The notes beneath the pieces are model-generated. The model did no database searches. It was not told where the DNA came from and worked only from the letters and a program-made list of their open reading frames with translations. A DNA stretch of 20,420 bases, from IMG/VR virus record IMGVR_UViG_3300003324_000477, positions 1-20,420 of that record; one strand, given 5' to 3'. This DNA is from a virus. Positions 13,601 through 20,420 of this stretch are shown in pieces. The translations under genes were made by a program, and so were the position numbers. How positions within the stretch are numbered: the stretch's first letter is position 1; every line of letters begins with the position of its first letter.

Positions 13601-14056
13601 GTGGCGACCTCCTTCGACACGCTCCTCGAGACGGGCATCCGGGCGATCGCGAACGCCGACGGGCCGCAAGCCACGCCGGGGACGCTGCGCTACCTCTGCG
13701 GCCGCGACACCCGGATCATCGTGCCCTGGAAGACCGCGGCGGACGCGGCGCAGCCCGGCATCGCGATGACGATCGTGTCGAACGTGCCCACCGGCGGCAC
13801 CGGAGACCGCCGCCGCGTCCAGCTCCAGTTCTCGGCGTTCGCGCAGGGCTCCGGCGCGCGCGCGCGCGTCCAGGCCATGACGCAGCGGCTGCGCGAGATC
13901 CTGAAACCGCCGGCGCTGCTCGCCCAGGGCATCGACGGCGAGGTCCTGGAGTTCACCACCCGCGACGGCACCGACGGCGAGGTCGACGACGCGTCGCCCA
14001 AGGCCAAGGCGCGATGGGACCTCGACGCGGTGCTGCGCGGGACGGCGCCCCGATGA
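13601..14056 (+). CDS. Tail terminator-like protein (DUF3168 / lambda U-like position)
   Basis: A 151-residue protein whose GTG start at 13601 directly abuts the GCCTAAC motif. It has an N-terminal helix SFDTLLETGIRAIANADG, strands TRIIVPWK and AMTIVSNVP, GDRRRVQLQFSAFAQGSG, a long helix ARARVQAMTQRLREIL, and a C-terminal AKARWDLDAVLRG strand. This helix-strand-helix-strand pattern matches tail terminator proteins, which cap the growing tail tube and set its end. Its place between the gp10-like gene and the tail tube gene supports this. The family name is less certain than the role. Confidence 0.75.
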   Translation: MATSFDTLLETGIRAIANADGPQATPGTLRYLCGRDTRIIVPWKTAADAAQPGIAMTIVSNVPTGGTGDRRRVQLQFSAFAQGSGARARVQAMTQRLREILKPPALLAQGIDGEVLEFTTRDGTDGEVDDASPKAKARWDLDAVLRGTAPR

Positions 14057-14079
14057 CCCTAACGATTGCGTCACCCACT

Positions 14080-14100
14080 GAGCCGGGTCGGCCCGGACTC
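14080..14100 (+). terminator. Small hairpin before the tail tube gene
   Basis: GAG-CCGGG (14080-14087) and CCCGG-A-CTC (14092-14100) pair with a single bulged A around a TCGG tetraloop. No T run follows. A CCCTAACG near-match to the scattered motif lies just before it (14057-14064). It may be a weak terminator or an mRNA stabilising element ahead of the highly expressed tail tube gene. Confidence 0.35.
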
Positions 14101-14124
14101 GTCTAACCTCACCAGGAGCCTACC

Positions 14125-14859
14125 ATGCCTCGCGCACTTACCGGGTCGGATCTGTTTCAGTACCTCGACCGCTTCGAGAAGATCGTCGTCAAGTCCGGCG
14201 GCGGGGACACGACGACGGCCGGCGCCATCACGGCCGGCGAGAACACGGTCGACATCACGTCGGCGACCGGGTTCAACGACGGCGACGTCTGCATGATCGA
14301 CGGCGGCGGCGCTGGCATCGAGATCACGCAGATCGACGGATCGCCCGCGACGACGAACAACCCGCTCGACCGGCCGCTCCTCAAGTCGCGACTCGCGGGC
14401 GCGCGGTTCGTCGAGGCCGAAGTCATCAACATGGGGCACATCGCCGAAGGCGGTCTGCAGTTCGGCGGCTCGCAGACCCTGACCGAGATCAAGGCCGCGA
14501 CCTCGCGCACCGCGATCGCGTTCTTCGGCGAGTCCACGACGCTCACGCTGACCGCGCCTCTGCTCGAGTTCAACGGCCTGAACCTCCAGTCCGTCTTCGG
14601 CGCCACCGAGAACGAGACGGGCGCGGGCACCGAGGCCGACCCGTACGCGGTCGTCATCGACGAGGACACGGTCGGCACGCAGGGTATTCACTGCTACCGC
14701 GCGTGGGGCACGCTGTACGACGGCAAGATCGTGCAGATCGACTTCACGCAGGCGACGGTCGAGGTGAACAACAACATCACCATCGGCGCGCCGAACCCGG
14801 ACGGCATGACGCTCAACGCGAAGGTCACGGCGTTTTTCGCGCGCGTCTGGGCGGCCTAA
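14125..14859 (+). CDS. Major tail (tube) protein
   Basis: A 244-residue protein from ATG 14125 with AGGAG at 14114-14118, one of the clearest ribosome binding sites in the window, as expected for an abundant structural protein. The sequence is beta-rich (VKSGGGDTTTAGAITAGENT, a GGLQFGGSQTLTEIKAA segment, SRTAIAFFGESTTLTLTAP) and ends with VEVNNNITIGAPNPDGMTL followed by AKVTAFFARVWAA. It forms the stacked hexameric rings of the tail tube. The assignment rests on composition, expression signal and gene order (terminator before, tape measure after). The TAA stop is provided by a GCCTAACG motif. Confidence 0.75.
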   Translation: MPRALTGSDLFQYLDRFEKIVVKSGGGDTTTAGAITAGENTVDITSATGFNDGDVCMIDGGGAGIEITQIDGSPATTNNPLDRPLLKSRLAGARFVEAEVINMGHIAEGGLQFGGSQTLTEIKAATSRTAIAFFGESTTLTLTAPLLEFNGLNLQSVFGATENETGAGTEADPYAVVIDEDTVGTQGIHCYRAWGTLYDGKIVQIDFTQATVEVNNNITIGAPNPDGMTLNAKVTAFFARVWAA

Positions 14860-14866
14860 CGCGGTC

Positions 14867-15754
14867 GTGGCGAGCCTCGTCCGCGACTTCAAGAAGAGTT
14901 GTGAGACGCTCCGCGGGCAGCTGCTCGCGGGGCGTCCGATCGTGGCCGACGGCCAGCCCGTCGACGCGGCGTACCTCGACCGGTACCTGCCCGGCCGCGA
15001 TGGGAACGAGCACACGGGGCTCAAGGGGTGGGCGCGCTACTACGGCGTCCTCACCGGCCTCTTTCGGCTGCGCGACAAGTCGGAGTCGCGCGCGCGGAGT
15101 GCGCAGAAGCGGGCCGCCGTGCTCGACGCGATCGCCGAGGTGCCGGAGACCGTGGAGCTCGTGCGGCGCGACGCCGAGGGCAACGCGCGCACGCTCACGG
15201 TCTACCAGAAGTCCGACGTCGCGCTCCGCGTGATCCACGGCATCAACCTGCAGCTCGCGGAGCTCGTCGACGCGTACCAGCTGATCACCCGGCACGGCAC
15301 GCGGGAGGAGACGGACCTTCTGCCGGCGATCCTGCTCCAGCAGTCGTACCTGCAGCGCCTCATCGTGTGGATCTCCACGAGCGAGGGCCCGGGGCTGCCG
15401 GTGCGCGAAGAGGAGTTCGGTCCGCTCCTGAATCGCTTCGCCGAGAAGATCGCGACGCCGATCCCGGACGCAGTCACAGAGATCCACGGGCTCGACTTCC
15501 ACTCGCTCGCGCAGGCGTTCCAGCGCGTGAACGTCGCGGGGTTCGCCGCGCTCGAGGCGGGGACGGCGCCGAAGTCGCGCCCGGACTGGTCGGTGTTCTG
15601 GTCGGGGCTCGAGCACGAGCTCGGGATCCCCGCGCCGCGCCTCATGCGCGAGCGCGGGCTGTTGTCGCTCATCGCGAGCGCGGCCGAGATGGCGCGCGGC
15701 CGCGAGGAGGCGTACGCACGCGCGGAGCGCGAGAGCAAGCGCAAGGCGGGCTAA
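14867..15754 (+). CDS. Unknown protein in the tail assembly chaperone position
   Basis: A 295-residue, mainly helical protein from GTG 14867. It lies between the tail tube and tape measure genes, where phages usually encode tail assembly chaperones, often as two proteins by -1 ribosomal frameshifting. Here there is one continuous frame, and I found no obvious slippery heptamer near its end. The sequence includes DFKKSCETLRGQLLAGRP, YYGVLTGLFRLRDKS, LRVIHGINLQLAELVDAYQL, DAVTEIHGLDFHSLAQAF and a basic C-terminus AYARAERESKRKAG. I do not recognise a family; chaperone function is inferred from position only. Its TAA is directly followed by the GTG of the tape measure gene. Confidence 0.55.
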   Translation: MASLVRDFKKSCETLRGQLLAGRPIVADGQPVDAAYLDRYLPGRDGNEHTGLKGWARYYGVLTGLFRLRDKSESRARSAQKRAAVLDAIAEVPETVELVRRDAEGNARTLTVYQKSDVALRVIHGINLQLAELVDAYQLITRHGTREETDLLPAILLQQSYLQRLIVWISTSEGPGLPVREEEFGPLLNRFAEKIATPIPDAVTEIHGLDFHSLAQAFQRVNVAGFAALEAGTAPKSRPDWSVFWSGLEHELGIPAPRLMRERGLLSLIASAAEMARGREEAYARAERESKRKAG

Positions 15755-18700
15755 GTGGCGGCGCCGACCAGGAAGCTGGCGGAGCTGTTTTACGAGATCC
15801 GCGGGCGGACCTCGGGACTCCAGTCCGACCTGAAACAGGCGGAGACGCAGTTCGGGAAGCTCGCCGACTTTGTGAAGGCGAACCCCATCGCCGCGGTAGC
15901 GGCGTTAGGCACCGCGATCGCGGGAGTCGCCATCCAGGCGACGCGCATGGCGTCCGAGGTCGAGACGTCGCTCCGGCGCGTCACGAACACGATCCCCGAC
16001 GGCATCCAGGGACTCGACACGCTGCGCGAGGGCATCGCCGCTGTCTCGCGGGAGACCGGGAAGTCGCAGGCCGAGCTCGCGCAGAACCTGGCCGAGATCG
16101 CGAAGGGCGGCGTCGAGGGGCCGGAGGCGGCCGTCGCGCGGCTCAAGGCGGTGCAGACCGCCGTGGACGCCACCGGCGAGGACTTCAACACCGTCGTCGA
16201 GGGGCTCGACCAGACGCTCGACCTCTTCGGCGGCACGAGCGAGGACGCGGCGCGCGCGCTCGGGACGCTCTTCGCAGCGGCGAAGGGGCACTCGTCGCTC
16301 ACGGACCTCTTCGCGCAGCTCCAGGCCGCGGCGCCGGCGGTCAACCGGCTCAATCTGGACCTCGATACGACGGCCAAGGCGCTCGTCGCGTTAGGTGAGC
16401 AGGGGCTGAGCCCCAAGCAGGCGGCGAGTGAGCTCAACAAGCTCGCCGACTCCGGCGCGACCGGCCGGAAGGCGATCGAGGACCTCGCCGCCTCGATCCA
16501 GCCGGCGGGCGACGGCCTGGCGGATCTCACGAAAGCAGCGAACGACTTCAACAACTCGGCCGAGCAGCTGAACAAGCGCGCACTCAACGACTTCAAGGCG
16601 GTGATGATCGATCTCGGCCGACAGATCCTCCCGGCCGTGACCGACGAGCTGAAGCTCCTCCTGCAGTTCATAGACAAGATCACCGGCGCCACGTCGAAGC
16701 GGATCCAGACGCTCGGCCTCTCCGATCTCGGCGCGAAGTTCGAGGAGGCGACGCGCGAGACGACGGAGCGGCTGCAGCTCCAGACCGGGAGCTTCGTGAA
16801 GGCGGCGCAGCAGCTCGCGAAGGTGGTCGCGGACGGCCAGCTCGACATCATCGCCACGACGCAGGAGGGCATCGCCGGCGTCGCGGCGGGGCTCGAGCAC
16901 CTCAAACAGATCGGCGTCCTCAAGGCCGGCGAGGTGCAGGCGACGATCGACGCGCTGAACAAGGCCGCGGCGAAGGGGAGCGGCGTCGACCTGCGCGGCG
17001 GGAAATCGGGTCCGACCGGCGACGAGCTGGAGAAACAGGCGAAGGCGGCCGCCGACGCGCAGAAGGCCGTCGCCGACCTCGCCGACAAGGTGACGAAGCT
17101 CGGCAGCGTGCAGGGCCAGACGAACGGCGTCACACACCTCTCGGCGCAGGCGTATGCCGACCTCGCCGTCGAGATCTCCAAGGCGCGCGACAAGTTCCCG
17201 CAGTTCAGTGAAGATCTCGACGGGATGGCGAAGCGGCTCGTCGCGCTCCGGCAGGCTGCCTCGCAGTTCGAGGCAGCCGAACTCGCGCACGAGATCGACA
17301 CGCTGCTGGCGTCGTTCACCGCGACCACGGTCGACGACCTGACGCTGGCGTTAGGCGAGCTGCAGAAGAAGCTCCGCGAGAAGGGCGCGACCGAGGAACA
17401 GATCAAGCAGATCACGGACCTCGAGCAGTCGTTCATCGACGCGCGGAAGGCGTCCGAGGAACTCGACAAATCGCTCGAGTCCGGGCGCAACGGCGCGCTC
17501 TCGCCGCTCCGTGAGATGGTGCAGCTCCTCGACCAGCAGGCCGAGGCGGAGCGGCAGCTCGCGGCGCTGAAGGACAAGGGCGCCGGGTTCGACAAGACGC
17601 GCGCGGAGCTGCTCGAGCAGATCCGGAAGCTCCAGGAGCGGATCAAGGAGCTCGAAGACGAGAACGAGAAGAAGACCGGACAGCACACACAGAAGACCCG
17701 CGACTGGGGCAAGGAGGTCGCGAACGTCGCGAAGGCGGCGTTCGGGGTAGCCACGGCGCTACTCGGCGCAGATAACACGCTGACCAAGATGATCGGCTCG
17801 GCGTCGCAGGTGGCTGACGGGCTCTCTGACATCGCGCAGCTGGCGCACGACGCGGGTGGCCTCGGCAAGCTGTTCTCTTCCGGCGCGGGCATCCTCTCCG
17901 CGATCCCCGCGATCGGCCAGATCATCGGCGGCGGTGCGGCGATCGCAAGCTTGTTAGGCGAGTCGCCGGAGCGGAAGGCGGCGACGCGGGAACTGCACGA
18001 GGCGGCCGACGCGCTCAAGCGGGCGGCCGGCGACCTGAGTCGCGTCTCGCTGAGCGGCGCGACGACGGCGGGCGTGCAGCGCGCGGTCGGCGGCATCACC
18101 ATCCCGGAGTTCGGCCCCGGGAAGATCAACACCGCGACCGAGGACGCTGTTGCCGCCGCGGAGCTCGGGAAGGCGCTGCGCCAGGCCGGCATCTCGATGA
18201 AGGACTTCGAGCAGATCGCCAAGGACCTGGGCTTCGACTTCTCGAAGGGCGTCACGGCGGAAGGGCTCAAGGCGTTCCAGGCGGCGCTCCGCGAGCTCGA
18301 CTTCAAGGCGTTCACCGACACGTTCGAGGGCCAGCTCTCGGCGCTCGAGCAGCGGTTCCGGCTGTTCGACGTCAGCGAGCCGTCGGCGCAGTTCGATGCG
18401 CTGATCAAGCTGCTCACGGACCCGAAGGTCGGCGCGCCGGCGCTCTTCGGCGCGCTCGAGGGGCTCGACACGAAGACGGCGGAGGGGCGCGCGAAGGCGA
18501 AGGAGGCGATTCAGAAGATCTTCCAGGGCATCGTCGACGGGACGATCACGCCGGAGATGCTGAACGGGCTGAACCTCGACCAGCTGCGCGAGATCCTCGA
18601 CCAGCTCTTCGGCCTGTTAGGCGACACGACCGACCAGGCGATCTCCCTGCTCGACAAGCTGAACGCCGCGTTCGCCGACATCGACGTGGACCTCGAGATC

Positions 18701-19351
18701 GCCGGCATAACCGACCCGCTGACGAAGGCGATCAAGCGCGCCGCCGCCGCGGTCGCGAACGACCCGCGCATCGCGGGGGCGCTCGCGGGGCTCGACCTCG
18801 CGAACGAGGACCAGCGGCGGCAGGCGATCGCCGCGCTGCAGGCGCTCGCGGACGGCGCGGATAAGGAGCTCAAGCAGATCATCCTCGAGCTGCTCCGTTC
18901 GATCCGCGACATCCCGGACGCAGTGAACGGCGACGGGAAGAATGGGGAGTCGGTCATCGTCTCCAACGCCGCGCGCGGCCTCACCGAGACGACAGGGAAC
19001 CGCATGGCCGACTACCTCGCCACCGCGAACATCATCGCCCGCGAGCACACCGACCTCCTCACGGAGATCCGCGACCGCATCGCGCCGATCACGGACGTCC
19101 AGGTGCCGGCCCTCGTGCAGCCGCCGGCGTTCTCAGGGTCGTTAGGCGCCGCGGCCGCCACGTCGTCGACGGCGATCAACCTGGCGATCGCGCCGGGCGC
19201 GTTCGTGGTCAACGCGCCGTCGCTCGGCGACTCGGCGGTCCGGCAGCAGGTCGCGGCCGACCTCTCGCGCCAGGTGATCCGCAACATCTCCGAAGGCTTG
19301 GGGCGCGAGGCGAGGCAGATCCTGCGCGCCAAGGGGATCTCCGTCGCATGA
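15755..19351 (+). CDS. Tail tape measure protein
   Basis: A 1198-residue protein from GTG 15755, the longest gene in the window, which sets tail length and is later ejected with the DNA. It has a hydrophobic segment NPIAAVAALGTAIAGVAIQA (about 43-62) and TMP-like repeats of Ala/Leu-rich helices (ETSLRRVTNTIPDG, AVSRETGKSQAELAQNLAEIAKGG). A strong coiled coil lies at about 603-648 (ELLEQIRKLQERIKELEDE). A Gly/Ala-rich hydrophobic block at about 650-735 could cross a membrane (AGILSAIPAIGQIIGGGAAI). At about 0.15 nm per residue it would specify a tail near 180 nm. Five exact TTA-GGC copies and one TTA-GGT occur in it. The stop overlaps the next ATG. Confidence 0.95.
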   Translation: MAAPTRKLAELFYEIRGRTSGLQSDLKQAETQFGKLADFVKANPIAAVAALGTAIAGVAIQATRMASEVETSLRRVTNTIPDGIQGLDTLREGIAAVSRETGKSQAELAQNLAEIAKGGVEGPEAAVARLKAVQTAVDATGEDFNTVVEGLDQTLDLFGGTSEDAARALGTLFAAAKGHSSLTDLFAQLQAAAPAVNRLNLDLDTTAKALVALGEQGLSPKQAASELNKLADSGATGRKAIEDLAASIQPAGDGLADLTKAANDFNNSAEQLNKRALNDFKAVMIDLGRQILPAVTDELKLLLQFIDKITGATSKRIQTLGLSDLGAKFEEATRETTERLQLQTGSFVKAAQQLAKVVADGQLDIIATTQEGIAGVAAGLEHLKQIGVLKAGEVQATIDALNKAAAKGSGVDLRGGKSGPTGDELEKQAKAAADAQKAVADLADKVTKLGSVQGQTNGVTHLSAQAYADLAVEISKARDKFPQFSEDLDGMAKRLVALRQAASQFEAAELAHEIDTLLASFTATTVDDLTLALGELQKKLREKGATEEQIKQITDLEQSFIDARKASEELDKSLESGRNGALSPLREMVQLLDQQAEAERQLAALKDKGAGFDKTRAELLEQIRKLQERIKELEDENEKKTGQHTQKTRDWGKEVANVAKAAFGVATALLGADNTLTKMIGSASQVADGLSDIAQLAHDAGGLGKLFSSGAGILSAIPAIGQIIGGGAAIASLLGESPERKAATRELHEAADALKRAAGDLSRVSLSGATTAGVQRAVGGITIPEFGPGKINTATEDAVAAAELGKALRQAGISMKDFEQIAKDLGFDFSKGVTAEGLKAFQAALRELDFKAFTDTFEGQLSALEQRFRLFDVSEPSAQFDALIKLLTDPKVGAPALFGALEGLDTKTAEGRAKAKEAIQKIFQGIVDGTITPEMLNGLNLDQLREILDQLFGLLGDTTDQAISLLDKLNAAFADIDVDLEIAGITDPLTKAIKRAAAAVANDPRIAGALAGLDLANEDQRRQAIAALQALADGADKELKQIILELLRSIRDIPDAVNGDGKNGESVIVSNAARGLTETTGNRMADYLATANIIAREHTDLLTEIRDRIAPITDVQVPALVQPPAFSGSLGAAAATSSTAINLAIAPGAFVVNAPSLGDSAVRQQVAADLSRQVIRNISEGLGREARQILRAKGISVA

Positions 19352-20181
19352 GAGCCCGCTCCGGAATCGTCTCGGCGGCGGTTGGCAGCGTGACCGCGAC
19401 GTACAAGGACCTCGCCGACTTCGGCTTCACCGTCGAGTCGTGGACCGACGCGCTCAGCGGCCCAGCGCGCTCGTTCTCGACCGCCGCCGTGCCAGGGCGC
19501 CTCGAGACGGTGAAGCTCGCGCCGGATCCGGCCGTGAAGCCGGGCCAGATCATCGTCAACGGCACCGTCACCGGAGACACGATCAGCGACTACCTCACGA
19601 ACCTCCGCAACCTGAAAGGCTGGGCGGTGCGCGCCGTCGCGCTCAAGCTGCTCGCGCTCGACGCCGCGACGTTCGTCGAGGTCGACCAGACCGAGGCGCC
19701 GGTCGTGCACCTCGGGATCCCGGGGCTCACGCCGGCGACCCGCGTGTCGATCACGTTCCAGGCGCTCAAGCCCTACTGGCAGTCGACGACGCTCACGTCG
19801 AACACCCTGACGACCGGCCTCACCGAGCAGGCGTTAGGCACGGCGCCGGTCCGGCCGGTGATCCGCTTCACCGGCGCGCCGACCGGGCTCACGCTCACCT
19901 ACGCCGACTACCTGAACACCACGGTCGGCACGCTCACGCTCTCCGGCCTCGACGCCGGGGCGACGTACACCGAGATCGACATGGACGTGATGTCGGTCGT
20001 ACAGATGATCTCGGGCGTCCTCACCAACGCGATCGACACCCTCGACAACGCGACGGACTTCTTCGCGCTCGACCCGAAGGACGCTGACACCGTCACGCCG
20101 ACGTGGCCGAAGCTCAAGTACGCGCTCGCCGGCGGCAGCGTCTCCGGCGTCACGTGTAGCTACCGGAAGGGTTGGTACTGA
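19348..20181 (+). CDS. Distal tail protein (Dit)-like baseplate component
   Basis: A 277-residue protein from ATG 19348 (ATGA overlap with the tape measure stop). Features that fit siphophage Dit proteins are the N-terminal barrel-like half (FGFTVESWTDALSGPARSF, a GRLETVKLAPDP strand, IIVNGTVTGDTISDYLTNL) and the C-terminal galectin-like half. The protein closes with FFALDPKDADTVTPTWPKLK and VSGVTCSYRKGWY, the typical ending of the family. Dit forms a hexamer at the tail tip that joins the tube to the receptor-binding complex. One CGTTAGGC motif encodes Leu-Gly. The stop overlaps the following ATG (TGATG). Confidence 0.75.
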   Translation: MRARSGIVSAAVGSVTATYKDLADFGFTVESWTDALSGPARSFSTAAVPGRLETVKLAPDPAVKPGQIIVNGTVTGDTISDYLTNLRNLKGWAVRAVALKLLALDAATFVEVDQTEAPVVHLGIPGLTPATRVSITFQALKPYWQSTTLTSNTLTTGLTEQALGTAPVRPVIRFTGAPTGLTLTYADYLNTTVGTLTLSGLDAGATYTEIDMDVMSVVQMISGVLTNAIDTLDNATDFFALDPKDADTVTPTWPKLKYALAGGSVSGVTCSYRKGWY

Positions 20182-20420
20182 TGCCCGCGTTCCGGCGCGC
20201 GGAGATCTGGGACACGTACGGCTGCAACGACGGCGAGCGGCTCGCCGTCGTGCAGAAGCTGCTGCGCTGCGAGGGCCGCGCCGCGCTCGACGGCACCGAC
20301 ACCGTGGAGCTCGACCTCCCGGTGACCGACGCCGCGGCGGTGGTGGTCACGCGCCAGATCGTCCGGCTCGTGTTCGACGACGGCTCGTTCACCGAGTGGC
20401 GCGTCGGCTCGAAGCGCGAA
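20181..20420 (+). CDS. N-terminal part of a tail-associated / baseplate hub protein, cut by the window end
   Basis: Starts at ATG 20181, overlapping the Dit-like stop, and remains open for 80 codons to the right edge. The visible part contains AEIWDTYGCNDGERL, VQKLLRCEGRAALDGTDTVELDLPVTD and IVRLVFDDGSFTEWRVG, a beta-rich start like that of tail hub proteins (Tal or ReqiPepy6 Gp37-like) encoded after Dit. With less than a full domain visible, the call leans on position. Confidence 0.6.
   Translation, partial: MPAFRRAEIWDTYGCNDGERLAVVQKLLRCEGRAALDGTDTVELDLPVTDAAAVVVTRQIVRLVFDDGSFTEWRVGSKRE

Larger units (their letters stand above)
823..19839. repeat. Dispersed octamer CGTTAGGC / GCCTAACG, window-wide
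   Basis: Full octamers by my reading start at 985, 1421, 1896, 2471, 3920, 4236, 5080, 5729, 6782, 7671, 8319, 10720, 11452, 11482, 13113, 13594, 14854, 15903, 17349, 19140 and 19832 (21 copies). Seven-base cores with a changed end base lie at 823 (GCCTAACC), 9150 (GCCTAACA), 12289, 17952 and 18615 (TGTTAGGC). One-mismatch copies are at 3953, 9228, 14057 and 16389. Sixteen cores read GTTAGGC on the + strand, nearly all within genes; ten read GCCTAAC, eight of them at or between gene ends. Typical spacing is several hundred bases. This is a dispersed motif, not a transposon. Confidence 0.92.

Noticed and set aside
13853-13868. Alternating CG run in the tail terminator gene
   Set aside because: Explained by consecutive Ala/Arg codons in a high-GC gene; short and not obviously functional.
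15790-18471. An 893-codon open frame on the - strand inside the tape measure gene
   Set aside because: It is exactly antisense to a convincing tape measure protein, is Ser/Ala/Cys-rich as expected from mirrored high-GC codons, and lacks any recognisable domain. Long antisense frames are common in GC-rich coding DNA.
823-19839. Interpretation of all motif copies as integron attC or gene-cassette boundaries
   Set aside because: Although the 7-mer fits RYYYAAC/GTTRRRY, most copies are solitary, lie inside conserved structural genes in frame, and are far more uniform than the degenerate attC core. No integron integrase is seen.

Overview
The window is a gene-dense, high-GC stretch with every supported gene on the + strand. 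It is most simply read as part of the genome of a tailed, siphovirus-like dsDNA phage or prophage with HK97-type morphogenesis genes. I see no integrase, repressor, lysis cassette, tRNA, rRNA, IS element or CRISPR array. The host is a high-GC bacterium I cannot name from this sequence. Both ends cut through genes: the first gene has no visible start and the last runs off the right edge.

Left part (about 1-3450): small, often translationally coupled accessory genes. They are a DUF6745-like protein whose N-terminus is a 12-bp tandem repeat, a tiny ORF, a DUF1064-type PD-(D/E)XK nuclease-like protein, a Cys-rich miniprotein, a DUF4406 nucleoside deoxyribosyltransferase-like protein and several small proteins I do not recognise. 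A clear stem-loop terminator lies at about 2803-2837. One small gene (stop at 2793) has coding-like sequence upstream of its ATG that could only be translated from an ATT codon.

Packaging and head (about 3450-13600): a leader hairpin, an HNH endonuclease, a non-coding-looking interval that may hold the packaging (cos) site, P27-family small terminase, large terminase, a small membrane protein, HK97-type portal, S49 protease, a small putative zinc protein, a structured 215-nt intergenic region, and an HK97-fold major capsid protein that carries an unusual membrane-helix-like N-terminal leader. Then come two probable virion surface or decoration proteins (one lectin/jelly-roll-like) and the neck proteins: gp6-like connector, head closure, HK97 gp10-like.

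Tail (about 13600-20420): tail terminator, tail tube protein, a 295-residue protein in the usual tail-assembly-chaperone slot, a 1198-residue tape measure protein, a distal tail (Dit)-like protein and the start of a baseplate/tail-associated protein.

The most striking signal cuts across all genes. The octamer CGTTAGGC (reverse complement GCCTAACG) is scattered through the whole window: 26 copies of its 7-mer core GTTAGGC, 21 of them full octamers, plus four near-matches. In genes it appears mostly as Leu-Gly written TTA-GGC; 14 of the 17 in-frame TTA codons I found lie in this context. In the opposite orientation it sits at gene junctions and supplies TAA stop codons. This resembles a genome-wide DNA-level motif (uptake-sequence, HIP1-like, protein-binding or methylation motif) shared by phage and presumably host, and it is the main candidate for something undescribed. 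The 7-mer also fits the integron attC core consensus, and one intergenic pair is arranged as in an attC site.
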